Positions 14,601 to 64,000 of a stretch of DNA of 64,000 bases are shown piece after piece. The position numbers were made by a program, and so were the translations under genes. The notes below the pieces were generated by a model, which was not told where the DNA came from, did no database searches, and saw only the letters and a program-made list of their open reading frames with translations. This stretch comes from Monarcha castaneiventris obscurior (Eukaryota; Chordata; Aves; Passeriformes; Monarchidae). The first letter of the stretch is position 1, and every line of letters begins with the position of its first letter. Where the stretch lies: NCBI GenBank assembly GCA_026261815.1, contig JAMPIT010000230.1:2489501-2553500 (forward strand), given 5' to 3'.

Positions 14601-17600
14601 TATATATTTTATCATAAGAGAAGACTTAGTGCCAGCATTTAATTCTTGGCATTGCATTTGTCATCCCCAAATACCCTTTCAATATCAGGATGAAATCTTC
14701 TGAATTCATTTCCTTTTAGCACATGTTGGCTTTCTGAAGACTTTATTTTTTCAATAAGTCATTGGCAATGTCAGAATGCCATGATTCTGATGAGTGAGGA
14801 GCCAGAAAAACTCATTAAACTGGATTTAAAAGAAGATACTGCGTAGGCAGAGTTGGTTATGACAAAAGGCTTGTGGGTCTGTGACTCTGAAGTTTTGTTT
14901 TGGATGTTTTGTGCTGTTTTGGTTTTGTTTTTTCCCAACTAAGTGAATGCAATGAGTTCTCTTACATATTTATTTCTGCCCCTGGTCAGCATCCATGGTG
15001 AACAACAGGGCTTGTTTTGGGAAATGTATTATGCAATGTCATATCAACCTGCAGGTTTGCCTTGTGACACAGGCAGCAAGGGGAGCTCTGGCTCACATCT
15101 CCTCCTGTGTCAGCTTGGGCAGGTTTCAGCACTGTGCTTTGCCTGGGAGAACGTCAAGAACTAAACATTTCAGCCATTCCCATCAGATTTTTGAGGAATA
15201 CAAAAGTTTTCCCCTGCAGACCAACCACGGGAGCCTGCGTGGTCTCCACCAGGCACTGGATTCTCCAGCAGCCCTTTTTGCACCTTCACCTTGGAGCTCA
15301 CCCAACAAGATGTTCCTGCATGAACAAGCATTTGCAGATTGCCTTCACAGGGTGCAAAAATCTCAGTGTTTTCCAGCTCCTTGCAAGCTTGGTTACCTTC
15401 TGGGCCATTAGTTTAATACCTCAGTTACTCTCTGGTGTTCATGTTCTGGTGTGAAGGTGCTCTTTTTAAAGAAAGCATTTCTAGCCAAATATTCCTGGTC
15501 CTAAAAGATCAGTTCCCCAGGTGTGACTTCCTTGGGCAGAGCTGTGCTGATTTATGGCAGCTGGAGATGTGGCTGATTCTATGTGTTAAGAACATGTACT
15601 ACAAAAAATGACCATTGTTTGTGGTCTTGAAAAAATGATGCCTGTTGGAGAAAATAGAAACAAACCAGATATCAGCTTAAGCAGAAGTAATGAGTGTGTT
15701 GTGTAAAATTTCAAGGACTGTCTTGATGTGAGCACACAGGCCCTCAAAGTGTGTGCTAACAGAAACGGAAATTTTTCAGTTAAAAGAGAATTTCCCATGA
15801 CACCTCCTCACTGTGGAATGTGAACTGTGGCATAAATATAAGTGGATTAAGTCTCCAAAGGTTGTTTGCTTGTTTGTTTTTTTGTCAGTAAAATTATAAA
15901 GTGTGTCCCAGTCACTTAGGCTCTTTTAGCTTCTTGATCTTTTTACAGAAAGACTTTATTTGATCTGAATTAAAAACAGGAGTTCTCCATGAAGCCATTA
16001 CTTCATGGTTGGAATAAAACTTCCATGCAACCCCATATCAACTTATAGTCTTTTAAAATATGATTAAATGTTTGTGTTTATGTGTAAATTTACGCATATA
16101 AATTTATTAATCTAGACCAATGACGTTAAATTAGATGTGTCATTGCTCTGTTCTTTATTTCCCTAGCCTATTATTCTCATGTTTTGCTGTGCTCTGCAGG
16201 TCAAAGGAAAATGCCAAAGAGATTATGTGGAAAAGGAGTGTGTGGGGGGGCAGGATGACTGTGCTCCATGTAGTCTCAAACATTGAAAAGAAACCCATCT
16301 ACATGACTGTTCTTGTTACCACAGCAGTTAGGAACACAGAATCTTTATTTAGTCACAAACATTGCTTAAAGAAAAGGAGAATTTAGGGCTCTAGATTCAT
16401 GTTTTGTAAGATTTTGGACCAGCAGAACTGCAGTGGAAACATCCCTGTCCCCAGCCCACGTTTGGTAGTAGCTTTCTGAGCGGCATCATGGAAATCAGTA
16501 GAGGTAAATGAGTAGAGTTCTATTCAAGGTGAGCAAGTCAGATGCCTTTAGCCTGTAAAAGACACTTTCACAACGTTGATCTTCCAGTTTAGTTCCTTTA
16601 TTACCACTGCCAAGTGTCTGAAATACAAACAAGTGAATCCTTGATACAACAGGGAGACTTGCAGGGCATGCAGGTGATGTTCTGAGAACCTGAAAGATGT
16701 TTTGAACTGGAGTGGCTGAAGCCCAAGACAGTGAGGTTAAAACTGCAATGGCAAACAGCATTTATCTTTCTCAATAAATACAGGTGCTAGCAATACCTAA
16801 TTTGTTTGTACTGCTCTCACTCCTTGCCGTGCCAAAGTAAGAATTCATCTTGGGGCTTTATTTTCATATGCATGTTTTGTTTACATAACCAGCACGTTTT
16901 ATCAACAACAACCGATGCTAACTGACAAAGCAAGAGGGAAATTTTCTTTCTGTGCATGGTGATATCACAGAAACAATGTGTTTGAAGCCTTGTACTTCAA
17001 AAATATGCCTGTGAGGAATGGAAAAATCCAGGCTCATATTGTAAAAATGTGAGTCACAATAGCTATTATCTCTTAAGAAATGGCATTCCAGCTCTTTGAT
17101 TCAGTCATTGATGATTTCCCTTTTTAACTTGTGGTGCTTTCTTACCCTTTTAAGAAACATCTGGTCTAACCCTGGCTATTTGTAGCAATGTTTGCAATTC
17201 ACAGATTAAAAGAAATTAGACATAGAAAGGACCCATGAAATTATCTTGTCCATTTCCTGAAAGCATATAAAATTGAAAAAGAATTGTGCTAAATAAATAT
17301 ATATTAAAATGTGGAACTTTAGCTTATATACAATATGAAGACAAAACATGTCACAAATTATCAATTGTAAGGGTGCTGAAACATACTTTTTAAAAAAAGA
17401 AAAATTAAATAGATGACTAGCAAAAGCACTAATGAAGTTTGTGTAGGATTTTCCAATTCTTTCTAGGCAGCTACCTTTCTGGAATTTGTAGATAAAATTG
17501 AAAAGGTCTGGTTTTGACCAGTTTGGATTTGATTCAATTTTCTAATAAGAGAGAGCTTTAAGCAAAAATAATTCCCTTTAGAAAAAAGAATTAAAACCTC

Positions 17601-19252
17601 TGATGCTGATGAGGTTCTTGGGCTATTTTATCTCCCTCACCATCCGCTATTCTTTTGTTTCTCTTTTTAAAAAAAACCTGAGTAGTTCAGTTGTCAGAAT
17701 GGCTTCTCTTGGTCGTGTTTAAGGAAGTCTGAGTCTGTAAGGACAAAGCACACAACAGCAGAGGTTGGGGTTCTTTAGACTGGTAGCTTGGGAGGAATGT
17801 TAAACTAGGACAAGCACGAGTAGCTTTTCTTGCTTGTACCCAGGTTCCTGAGTCAGAGGCAGCAACTTTGTGTTAAAACCATTTATGAACCTTTTGCCGC
17901 TGCTCTGTGATTTCATTCAAAGTTTCTCCACACTCACATTATTAGGGAAAGGAAACAGTCATTCCCCATTCACTGCCTTCACAGAGCTCATGATCATGTG
18001 GACCTCAACTAGCAGCCCACAATGTTCTCCTCTCTGGTTCAGAGACCTCATCTGTGCTCTTCCAGCAGTACTGATTGGCCACCGGCTTTTGTTGTCCCCT
18101 TCAGCCCTGAGACAGGTTTCGTTCTGGAGAAACAAAAATGGAAAGGACAAAAAAACTCGGAGAATTCTCTGGCCACCTGCACTGATGTCATTTATAGAAA
18201 GTGAAATTCTGTTTGCTCGCACTGGTGCTGAGTCACAAAGCGTTGAGCACTAGAAACTCGATTTGTGGGAAAGCTTCTAATTTCCTGTTTTTCAGGAGGA
18301 AGGGGATAAAACAAATGACATGGAGGGGAGAGGGGAAAGGAATAAGGGGAATAAATCTAACAAAAGAAAAATGTCAGAATACCCCAAACTCCAGGAAGGA
18401 TAATTCATTTTAGCCCTGCTTGTTCAAACCAGCACTGGTGCAGAACATAATGTACAAGCTTCAGTAAATCATTCCTGTGTGATAGACTGTGATCAATGAC
18501 AATTTAATGAATTCATTTTAAAATGAAGTCAGAATAGGAGAAACAGTAGTTATTTGAAAGCATCCTTTACTCAGAGAAATTGAGTCAATAAATATGCTAT
18601 TTGTCATGCAGAGTCCAGTTAGAGTCTTGTTTGCTAACAAAAATGCTGTCATCACAGAGCCTAATAGACGCAAACTATCTGGAACTATCCATTGTAAATA
18701 GACAAATACCATGTGAAAGCAGAAAAAACCAGTTGTGGCTGAACAAAGAATAGGATCCTGCACACGTTGCTGAATGAAAGAGGGTAGCCCACCTCAAAAT
18801 CTACTATTTTGTTTGTCACCAGAGTGTATTCTGATTGAGTATGAGTGGCCTGGTAGAGGCAAAAATACAAGGTCTGTGTTTCTTCTGTGAAATGAGTTTT
18901 AGTTGTTGCGGAGTGAGGGCTTCTCTCACTGGAAAAACATGCCTCTAAAGTGATTTTAAATTGCAAAATACGGCTTCAGTGAACTTGGACGGATTTGTGC
19001 AGGCTACTAGAACAGGGATAAGCTTCAACCTTTTTGAAACAGTAGTTTTACATTAATTTTCACAGCTATCTATGTTGTTTAGTGCAGACACAAGAAGGCT
19101 TTTTGTTCGGCTGTGCTTTTCACGCTTGGTTTTATTCATGTGAGTTGAAGAGATGTAGCAATTCTTACTTGTTTTCATTCAGGCAGAGACTGGAAGTGTT
19201 AACACTGAAGTACCATCAGGACAAGATGATCAAACTTCACAGGTTTTGGTTA
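11670..19252. other. Upstream non-coding sequence
   Basis: AT-rich DNA with short homopolymer runs and a G-rich patch at about 12881-12899. No exon, repeat family or RNA gene is recognised. The SCN5A noncoding first exon could lie here unrecognised, since it has no coding signal. Confidence 0.65.
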
Positions 19253-19316
19253 GAATCAGAGAATAAAAGAATATCCTGAGCTGGAAGGCACAAAGATAAT
19301 CGAGTCCAACTCCTGG
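19253..19316 (-). repeat. CR1 LINE 3' tail fragment, - orientation
   Basis: The segment agaatcagagaataaaagaa, then tatcctgagctggaaggcac and cgagtccaactcctgg is the common reverse-oriented CR1 end (agaatatcctgagttggaagg type). It lies about 0.85 kb upstream of SCN5A exon 2. Confidence 0.8.
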
Positions 19317-20112
19317 ATGTTCAAAATGGTGTTGGGTGAAAGGAGCCTGGTTTTCAGATGATAAACTGGCAGCAGTGGCTGTTCAGCATCTTGGAGGCTT
19401 GGCATACTCTTCGGAAGGTCCCAGAGCTTTTCCAGGCACATTTGGGCTTCCAACATCTTCCAGATTGCAGGGTGTGGAGGAAAAGAAAATGCTCAAAAGT
19501 CCTGAGAGATATCTTGAAGATGGTATTTCCTATCCCAAAGGAAAATGAAAATTATTTTGCCTAAGACAGAGATTATGAAGAATTTTTATGGGATTTAAGA
19601 ATCTTAACTTGACCCTTCACTCTTTAAATTTGGAATAGAACAGCTGGGGCATTTTTAGATTTTGCATCATGTGGCCAGACGTCGGCTGATTTAAATCTGC
19701 CTTGCAGTCATCTTAGGAACATTGTTCATCCCCTCCCAGAGCTGCATTTTCAAAAATGAATTAGGAATCCAAATCTCTGTGGCTTTCAATGAAACTTAAG
19801 CTTGTGTGAATCTAAGTTACTTCTTAGTTTGGATTTAGGATCCCAAATGACTGAAGAGCTGAAGAATACTCCACAGTCTATCCATAAAGTCTGTTTAGCT
19901 TTGATCACGTGTGATTCCTTATTGAAATTACAGTTTCAATCATTTTTGTTTTCCTTGGTGTTCTATTCACTACATAAAAATAGATGAGGAGTTTCCTGAT
20001 AACATATAACAAGTTATTTGGGGGTTGAATTTGGGGTTTTTTTTTTATTCCGATGGCTTTGTTCTTCTTGCATTTCTTGTGCCGCTAACTTTTGGTCACT
20101 TTTTTATTTCAG
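19317..20112. other. 3' end of SCN5A intron 1
   Basis: Non-coding sequence leading to the exon 2 acceptor. It includes a T run at about 20038-20047 and the branch-point/pyrimidine tract just before 20113. Confidence 0.75.
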
Positions 20113-20164
20113 CTGTTTCCAGTACTAGGAGTAAAGACCAGTAAAGACAAAGCAGGATGAAAAG
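20113..20164 (+). other. SCN5A: SCN5A exon 2, 5' untranslated part
   Basis: A T-rich tract ending in ttttttatttcag at 20112 is the likely 3' splice site, with a CTAAC-type branch-point candidate about 25 nt upstream. This gives a 52-nt untranslated leader in the first coding exon and a 319-bp exon, close to the recalled 324 bp of human exon 2. The leader contains an upstream ATG at 20157. The noncoding exon that should splice here was not found. A second AG at about 20122 is a possible alternative acceptor. Confidence 0.75.
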
Positions 20165-58563
<38,399 letters not shown>

Positions 58564-58609
58564 GTAAGTACTTTAAAAATATCTTCACTTCTGGTCTGGT
58601 TTTGTTACC

Positions 58610-58643
58610 CTTATTCTTATTCTTATTGTTATTATTGTTATAT
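58610..58643. repeat. Imperfect TTATTC/TTATTG simple repeat
   Basis: The run starts about 47 nt after the exon 8 donor, in intron 8. Confidence 0.85.
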
Positions 58644-61600
58644 TTTCCTCTTGTTCTGCCCACTTTTCACCAGCATGAAGTAGATATTTCAACTTCCTTG
58701 TGTCTAGGCATAATAGGAGAGAGGATAATGACAATATTGTGCATAGTAATACAATTTTCTCAACTGCAGGGAAGAGAAGTTTCTGTGTGTCACTTATTCA
58801 GGTTTAAAACCTTTAGGGGCCTTATTACAGTTCTTTTTCAATACATCTGAACTTCTCAGTAAAAAAAAATAGTGAGAACTAAGTAACGTTTTGGCTGAGT
58901 GGAGAGTATTTTAATGGAAATGAAACAGAAAACCTGGAGGGATTTAAACTGATGATGAATTCCTGGCTTTTGGCAAAGGAAGATAAACAAATCAACAAAT
59001 GTCCCAAAAATAGCATGTTTTGGAGGTGGGCAGGTACTCAGATTTGAGTTGTGATCTACATTTGCACTTGATTTGTTTGTAAACTGCATGTATTTCATTT
59101 CTCATTGTATAGACAGTGAAGAGATCCAGGGGTGTGCTAACATCCTCTGCATAAAGGACTTTATTCATATCCCTGCCATCTATAGCTGCCAGTGGTTCCT
59201 CCTGCATCCCATCCTCAAGGTCCAAGTGCACTGTCAGAGCATGTGATTTTATTTGACAGCTTCTCATGATCTTGATGGAAGTGGAAGAGTTCAGATAGGA
59301 TGGAAAGAGATGGGATCTTGTGTGGTCAGAGGAAATTAAAAGTCATGCAAAGATTGCAGGCTGTTAGGAGTTGTAGGAAAAGGTGGAAAATACCTTGGAG
59401 TGGTGGCACAGAGGAGCTTTTGAGCCAAATCTATGAGAGCATCTGAAGCAGGGAGATGGGTGTCTTAGGCCAAGAGAGGGGAGGAGGTGAGGTGATCTAG
59501 TTCTGGAGGGAGATGTTCTGAGCTGGTAGAACCGAATGCTGAAGACTGCAGAAAAATAGGGTTTAACTCAGGAAGGATTTAATGAGAAAAAAGGCATGTG
59601 TGTGCAGGGAGGCAGCAGGAAGACGAAGGGAAGATAAAATCTGAACTTGCTTGTGGACAGAAAGGCAAGAAAAGCCCTGAGGTCCTGGGGAGAGACGTTT
59701 TGCTTTCTGCTGCCACTGCCTGTATCTGTATTGACATAAGACAAAGGGAAAGCTCAGTGTCAGCCTTCCCTCTGCAGGCCTGGTGTGTCTGATCCGTATT
59801 GCCAGCCTGAGTTAGACTCCAGGATCCTTGGGCAGCGGGCCATGCTTTCCCCTTTGTTTGTTCCTCGGGAGGTACAATGTCAGCATCCATTAATTAAGCC
59901 CTTTGTTGATTGTAATACATTGTGTTTATCCAGGCTCAGGCAGAACTCCAAGACTATTGGGATGTTTCCCGGGAATCCCTGGATTTGGCAATCCCCATTG
60001 TGCTGGTGAACCTCAGCCTCTGCAAACCAATAGGCAATAATATTGGGAAAAACAAGTGTTCTGCACGGAAACGATACTTTTTGTGTCATGGAATATCCAT
60101 TTTTCTCACTGATGACCTGAGCCATGGTGGTGGAAAGCTCATGGGCAATGCTGAAAGAGTCAATGACTACTGCTTTGGAATTGTTCAGCTGGTGGGAAGT
60201 TAAACACCAATCCAATATCCTTGGAGTATTTATGTATTGGCAGCCTGTATGGATTTAGGGGTTAGTTTCTAGCAAGGCAAACCCACCCTGTTTCCTTCCC
60301 AGGAAAGTTAATAAATTGCAGCATGTCAGCAAAGAGCCATGGTTGGAGAAAACCTCTGGTGGAGGCAGCTGTGCCCATGAGAGAGTTACAGCCTGAACAG
60401 CCAGGAGAGAACTTGCAGCTCCCAAGTATAAGAGGAAGAAATTGCCACCATCGAACCAAGTGTTCTTGTACTTGTTTTGGTAAATACATCAAAACTGTCA
60501 GTGTTTGTGGCATCAAGGGAAACCAGCTTTCCCTTTATGCCTCAGTTCTTTCTTCTTCAGCCTTTTGCTGTTTTAGTTAGGTATTTAATACCACTGGCTA
60601 AGGTTTGAGTTTAAATGCCCAAAAATGGGTAATAAATATCCCTACTCAGACTGGGTTTTTTTTAGCTCAGGACTAGCAAGTGTTGTCTCCTCTGCTGAAC
60701 ATTGCACAGAGTAACTGCCAGTCATCCACTTCCTTTGTTTAAAGACATGAAGATAATTGGAAAGATGATCCTAAGGCCCCAGGGGATGTGCAAAGTCATG
60801 TATTCCCACCTGTTGGGACAGGGAAAGCATCATTTACAGGCTGATGTATCTAATGGGTGGATTTGTTTTCCCTCACCCTTCAAAGCCAAGAGCAAGGGTG
60901 TTCAGTGGTAAACCAAAATCTGCATGCATGGGACCTTCTGGGGCAGGTTGCACCGCAGGATCAGGGGAGGGGAGTTAAGAGGAAGTAAATGCATCCGGCT
61001 GTGGTTCCCTCTTTTTTTAGTAATGAAATTGATGACAAATGAGGACACTTAAACTGGGAACCCATCAAGGCAGCAGGAAGGTGTGGTAAGGAAAGACAGC
61101 TGGCAAGGCCATGTCTGAGTGTTCGTAGCATTTGTGGAACATGCTTTTGGTCCCAGTTTGGAGCTTGAATTCTTCAGTCTCTGGGATACACTGAGGACCC
61201 GAAGGAAATTCAGGGAAGGGCGGTGTCATGTGTTCTCTCCTGGAAGGATTTGTTGTTAGAGTGAGGGATATCTGTGTTGTGGCCAGGATATTAAATCTTG
61301 AGGTAATTGAAAAAGCCATTTCAGTGCATTTTTAAAAGCATGTTAATGACACTCTGAGGTTTTTCTGGTTGCTGTTATTATGGAAGAGTTAAAAAAAGAA
61401 AAAAATCTGCTGTGGCAATTGTTAGGTGATGAGACTCGAGTGGTCTAATGTAAGAGCGTGCAGTGATGGAGACTGCAACCTGAGCTGGAGTAGCAAGCCA
61501 AAATCAGCAGGGAAATGATCATCAGTGGATTCTATATCACAGGCAATCTCATTATCTCCAAGGTGGGGGCTTTATTACATTACTAGGAGGGACTGTTTTC

Positions 61601-62695
61601 TGAACAAGCACCCAAGCTGCCAATAAAGCAGGAGGTAATGGATCTAGCAAATATTGATTCCAGTTCAGAGGGGATTTGAATAGATGTATGTCACTCAGCT
61701 GCAGCAAACATGTCTCTAGTACTTGACCTGGCAGATGCAAGGAAAAAAACATTTATTTACATTTTTAGATATGCTCAAGCAACCTCAAGAATCTTCTTCA
61801 AAAACCATGCTGCAGAGACATGGTAGGAATGTCAGGAAGATGGCAAATTTCTTAGGTGCACAAGGGCTAATCTGTCTGTAGGATTTCCCATGTGATGCCT
61901 CAGAAGCTTTCTTCTTGATACCTGAAATTTGACTTTTCTTCATTTCATCAAAGAACTTTCGTGTTGCTTTTCACTTTGTTTATCTGACTGCATTTTCCCC
62001 CTTGATGTACTGCAGGAATTTGTTCTGTGCTTACAAAGAGCAGAGTACAATGGAAATAAGAAGTAACTTTTGGAAAAGAGGGAAAATCAAATGATTGTGA
62101 TCAAAGATATTCTTTGGCTCAAAGTGATGCTTGCCTGGTGTTTCACAAGAAGAACATTCAGGAAGCTACACTGATAGAAAAATTCTCTGTGTGTCACAGA
62201 TTGGTCAGACTGGGAGCAGTGCTGACAGCAGGGCTCTCTTAACAGAAAAGAACAACAAAAAAGTAGTGTATTTGCAGAGTTGTTGATGTTTTTAAATGCA
62301 TTTCAAGGTTAAATTTAGTAGTTCTTTTGGTCGTGGCTGCACTGGGATATACACAATTTGTTTCTCTTTGCAATTCCAGCTTCTTCTATTTGATTTGTTT
62401 AAAATAAATGGAGAAAGCTCAAATAGTCTGATTTTAAAAAGGGATTGCAAATTCTGTAAATTTGCTTTTCAGTTTAATCCCCAGTATGTAGCTTATCCAA
62501 TTTTGAACACCTTGTTTCAGCCTCAAGGAAGGGGCAGTAAAGATCCAGTACAGTGATCAAGTGAGAGACCTTAGGCAGGAGCAGAAGGGGCAAACTGCTC
62601 TGTCCTTAGTGAAATCAAGTCCTAGCATCAAGTGGAGCACAATTTGTGAAGGGTGGAGAGCAGCAGGTGACAGCAGACACCACCATACACGTTAT

Positions 62696-62722
62696 ATTTT
62701 TATATATATACATATATATACA
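62696..62722. repeat. TA-rich microsatellite
   Basis: Alternating tatatata interrupted by two tac units. Confidence 0.85.
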
Positions 62723-64000
62723 TCCTGTATGTCTGCCCTACTGTGTGAAAGTGGCCCTGCAGTGCAAAACTGCCATGAATCTACAGATGAGAGTATTTGT
62801 GGCGATAGTGACAGAGGGAAGGCTTAGGAAAGGAAGGGTAGCTGGGAATGCTGCTTTAGGGTGTGCTCAGGGACCTACAGCAAGAACAGAGAACCTGCAG
62901 CAAGAGCAAAGCAGCACTTGGGGCCTTTGGGTGTGAGGGGACGAGGGCAACACCAGGCAAGAAGTGAGGGAGCTCCAAGGGCCTTGCTCTCGGGAGGAGC
63001 TGCAGTCCTGGTCCCACCTGCAGATCCAGAGAGGCATCGTGCTAGAGCACACCACCAGCGCCCTGTTGCTACCACCAGAACAGATTCCCAGTGTGGAGCA
63101 GATCCCTGTCAGGCCACAACAACCCTCCTGAGCAGTTCCAGCTTGTCCCTTGTTGGTGACATTTAGCCATTGACCAGCACTGCAGAGTCCCCTGCTTCCC
63201 CAGGGTAAAGTTTTGTATGGGGGCTGCAGCAGCGTGGAATTATCTGTCTGTGAGAAAGGAAAATACATTTCAGCTCTAAAGCATTTCCACTTTCATCCTG
63301 CTGTAATTTCACAGGAATGTTTTTCTGCTATGCTTAGGCTGTTGTTTTTATTTCCCCTCCTGCCTGAAGGTTTGGTTGAGCAATAGGAACAGCAAGGAAA
63401 TTTGTCCATTAGGAGAAAGAGACAAGATGCTGTCAATGTACAAAGTAAACAAGCAGACATGAAAGAGAAACTTAAATTCTTTCTTTTCACTTTTTCACTT
63501 GCAATTACAACAAGGAGCTGGCTTTTCAGAGAAGTGTACATGTTTTAAGTCAGTTGTGTCCCCTTTCGATCTCAAGGTCAGACTCTTAATTTTTTTTTTC
63601 ACCCCTTGCACATGATATGTCCTGTGTATTCAGCTCATGGGCAGGAATAGTCTGCAAGATCATACTGACAATGAAAGCACATTTGCATCATGTCTGTACT
63701 GATATTACCAAAAAAGACTAGTGAACAGGAAGGAAAAGCAGCCAGTAAATCTACTTCAGGAACAACAAGAAAGCACCTTTGGCAACTGCATCTTAGTAAC
63801 TGTTGCTATAGAAACTTTAGCTACCTTTATTCTCACTATGACCTTGATTTTTCTTAACAGGATACATTAAAATAATGTACACTGTGGGGCAAGATTCTCT
63901 ATGGTTTGGTAAATTCTGTCACTGAGCTCATTGCATATAAGGGATGAAGGAATGGCCATGTGTTGTAGCACTCCTCAAAGTTCTTGTGTCAGTTCTAACT

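Larger units (their letters stand above)
58564..64000 (+). other. SCN5A intron 8, partial (at least 5437 bp)
   Basis: The intron opens with gtaagt. A TTATTC/TTATTG simple repeat lies at about 58610-58643 and a (TA)n/(TATACA) run at about 62696-62722. I searched for exon 9 (pore helix, FRLMTQD-type motif) and did not find it before the end of the window, so the intron continues past 64000. No other gene is seen. Confidence 0.8.

Noticed and set aside
1..20112. 3' exons of an upstream SCN10A-like channel gene
   Set aside because: I looked for domain IV and C-terminal sodium channel motifs on both strands and found none.
63802..63815. GTTGCTATAGAAAC as a second X-box
   Set aside because: Only one half-site fits the RFX consensus.
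58564..64000. SCN5A exon 9 (pore helix)
   Set aside because: No FRLMTQD-like or GYRCL-like coding segment with splice sites is present before the window ends.

Overview
The window is non-coding-rich vertebrate DNA. I read it as bird (at least sauropsid) because of several CR1 LINE fragments with the avian-type 3' end. It carries the 5' coding part of one gene on the + strand: SCN5A, encoding the cardiac voltage-gated sodium channel alpha subunit Nav1.5. The exons were recognised from their translation, and each size agrees with recalled human SCN5A exon sizes (119, 90, 129, 92, 92, 231 and 64 bp). Exon numbers below follow the human scheme, in which exon 2 carries the start codon. The window encodes about residues 1-331: the cytoplasmic N-terminus, domain I S1-S5 and the start of the DI pore loop. 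The rest of the gene lies beyond 64000.

Layout: 1-20112 is upstream sequence (intron 1 and/or 5' flank) with no recognisable gene, no CpG-island promoter and three CR1 pieces. The coding exons are exon 2 (20113-20431, ATG at 20165), exon 3 (22140-22258), exon 4 (27488-27577), exon 5 (31101-31229), two alternative exons 6 (6a 35775-35866; 6b 36001-36092), exon 7 (44119-44349) and exon 8 (58500-58563). Introns hold further CR1 fragments, a possible LTR-type repeat near 56 kb, microsatellites and a few transcription-factor-like motifs.

The most informative features are: (1) a mutually exclusive exon 6a/6b pair separated by only 134 bp, where the reading frame itself forces one-of-two choice, since including both or neither gives an early stop; (2) a U12-type AT-AC intron between exons 3 and 4 with intact 5' splice site and branch point; (3) an upstream ATG 8 nt before the Nav1.5 start, opening an overlapping out-of-frame uORF that ends in exon 3; (4) a perfect RFX-type X-box palindrome in intron 6. 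I saw no second gene, RNA gene, CRISPR or novel multi-gene system. Most open reading frames here are chance frames in intronic DNA.
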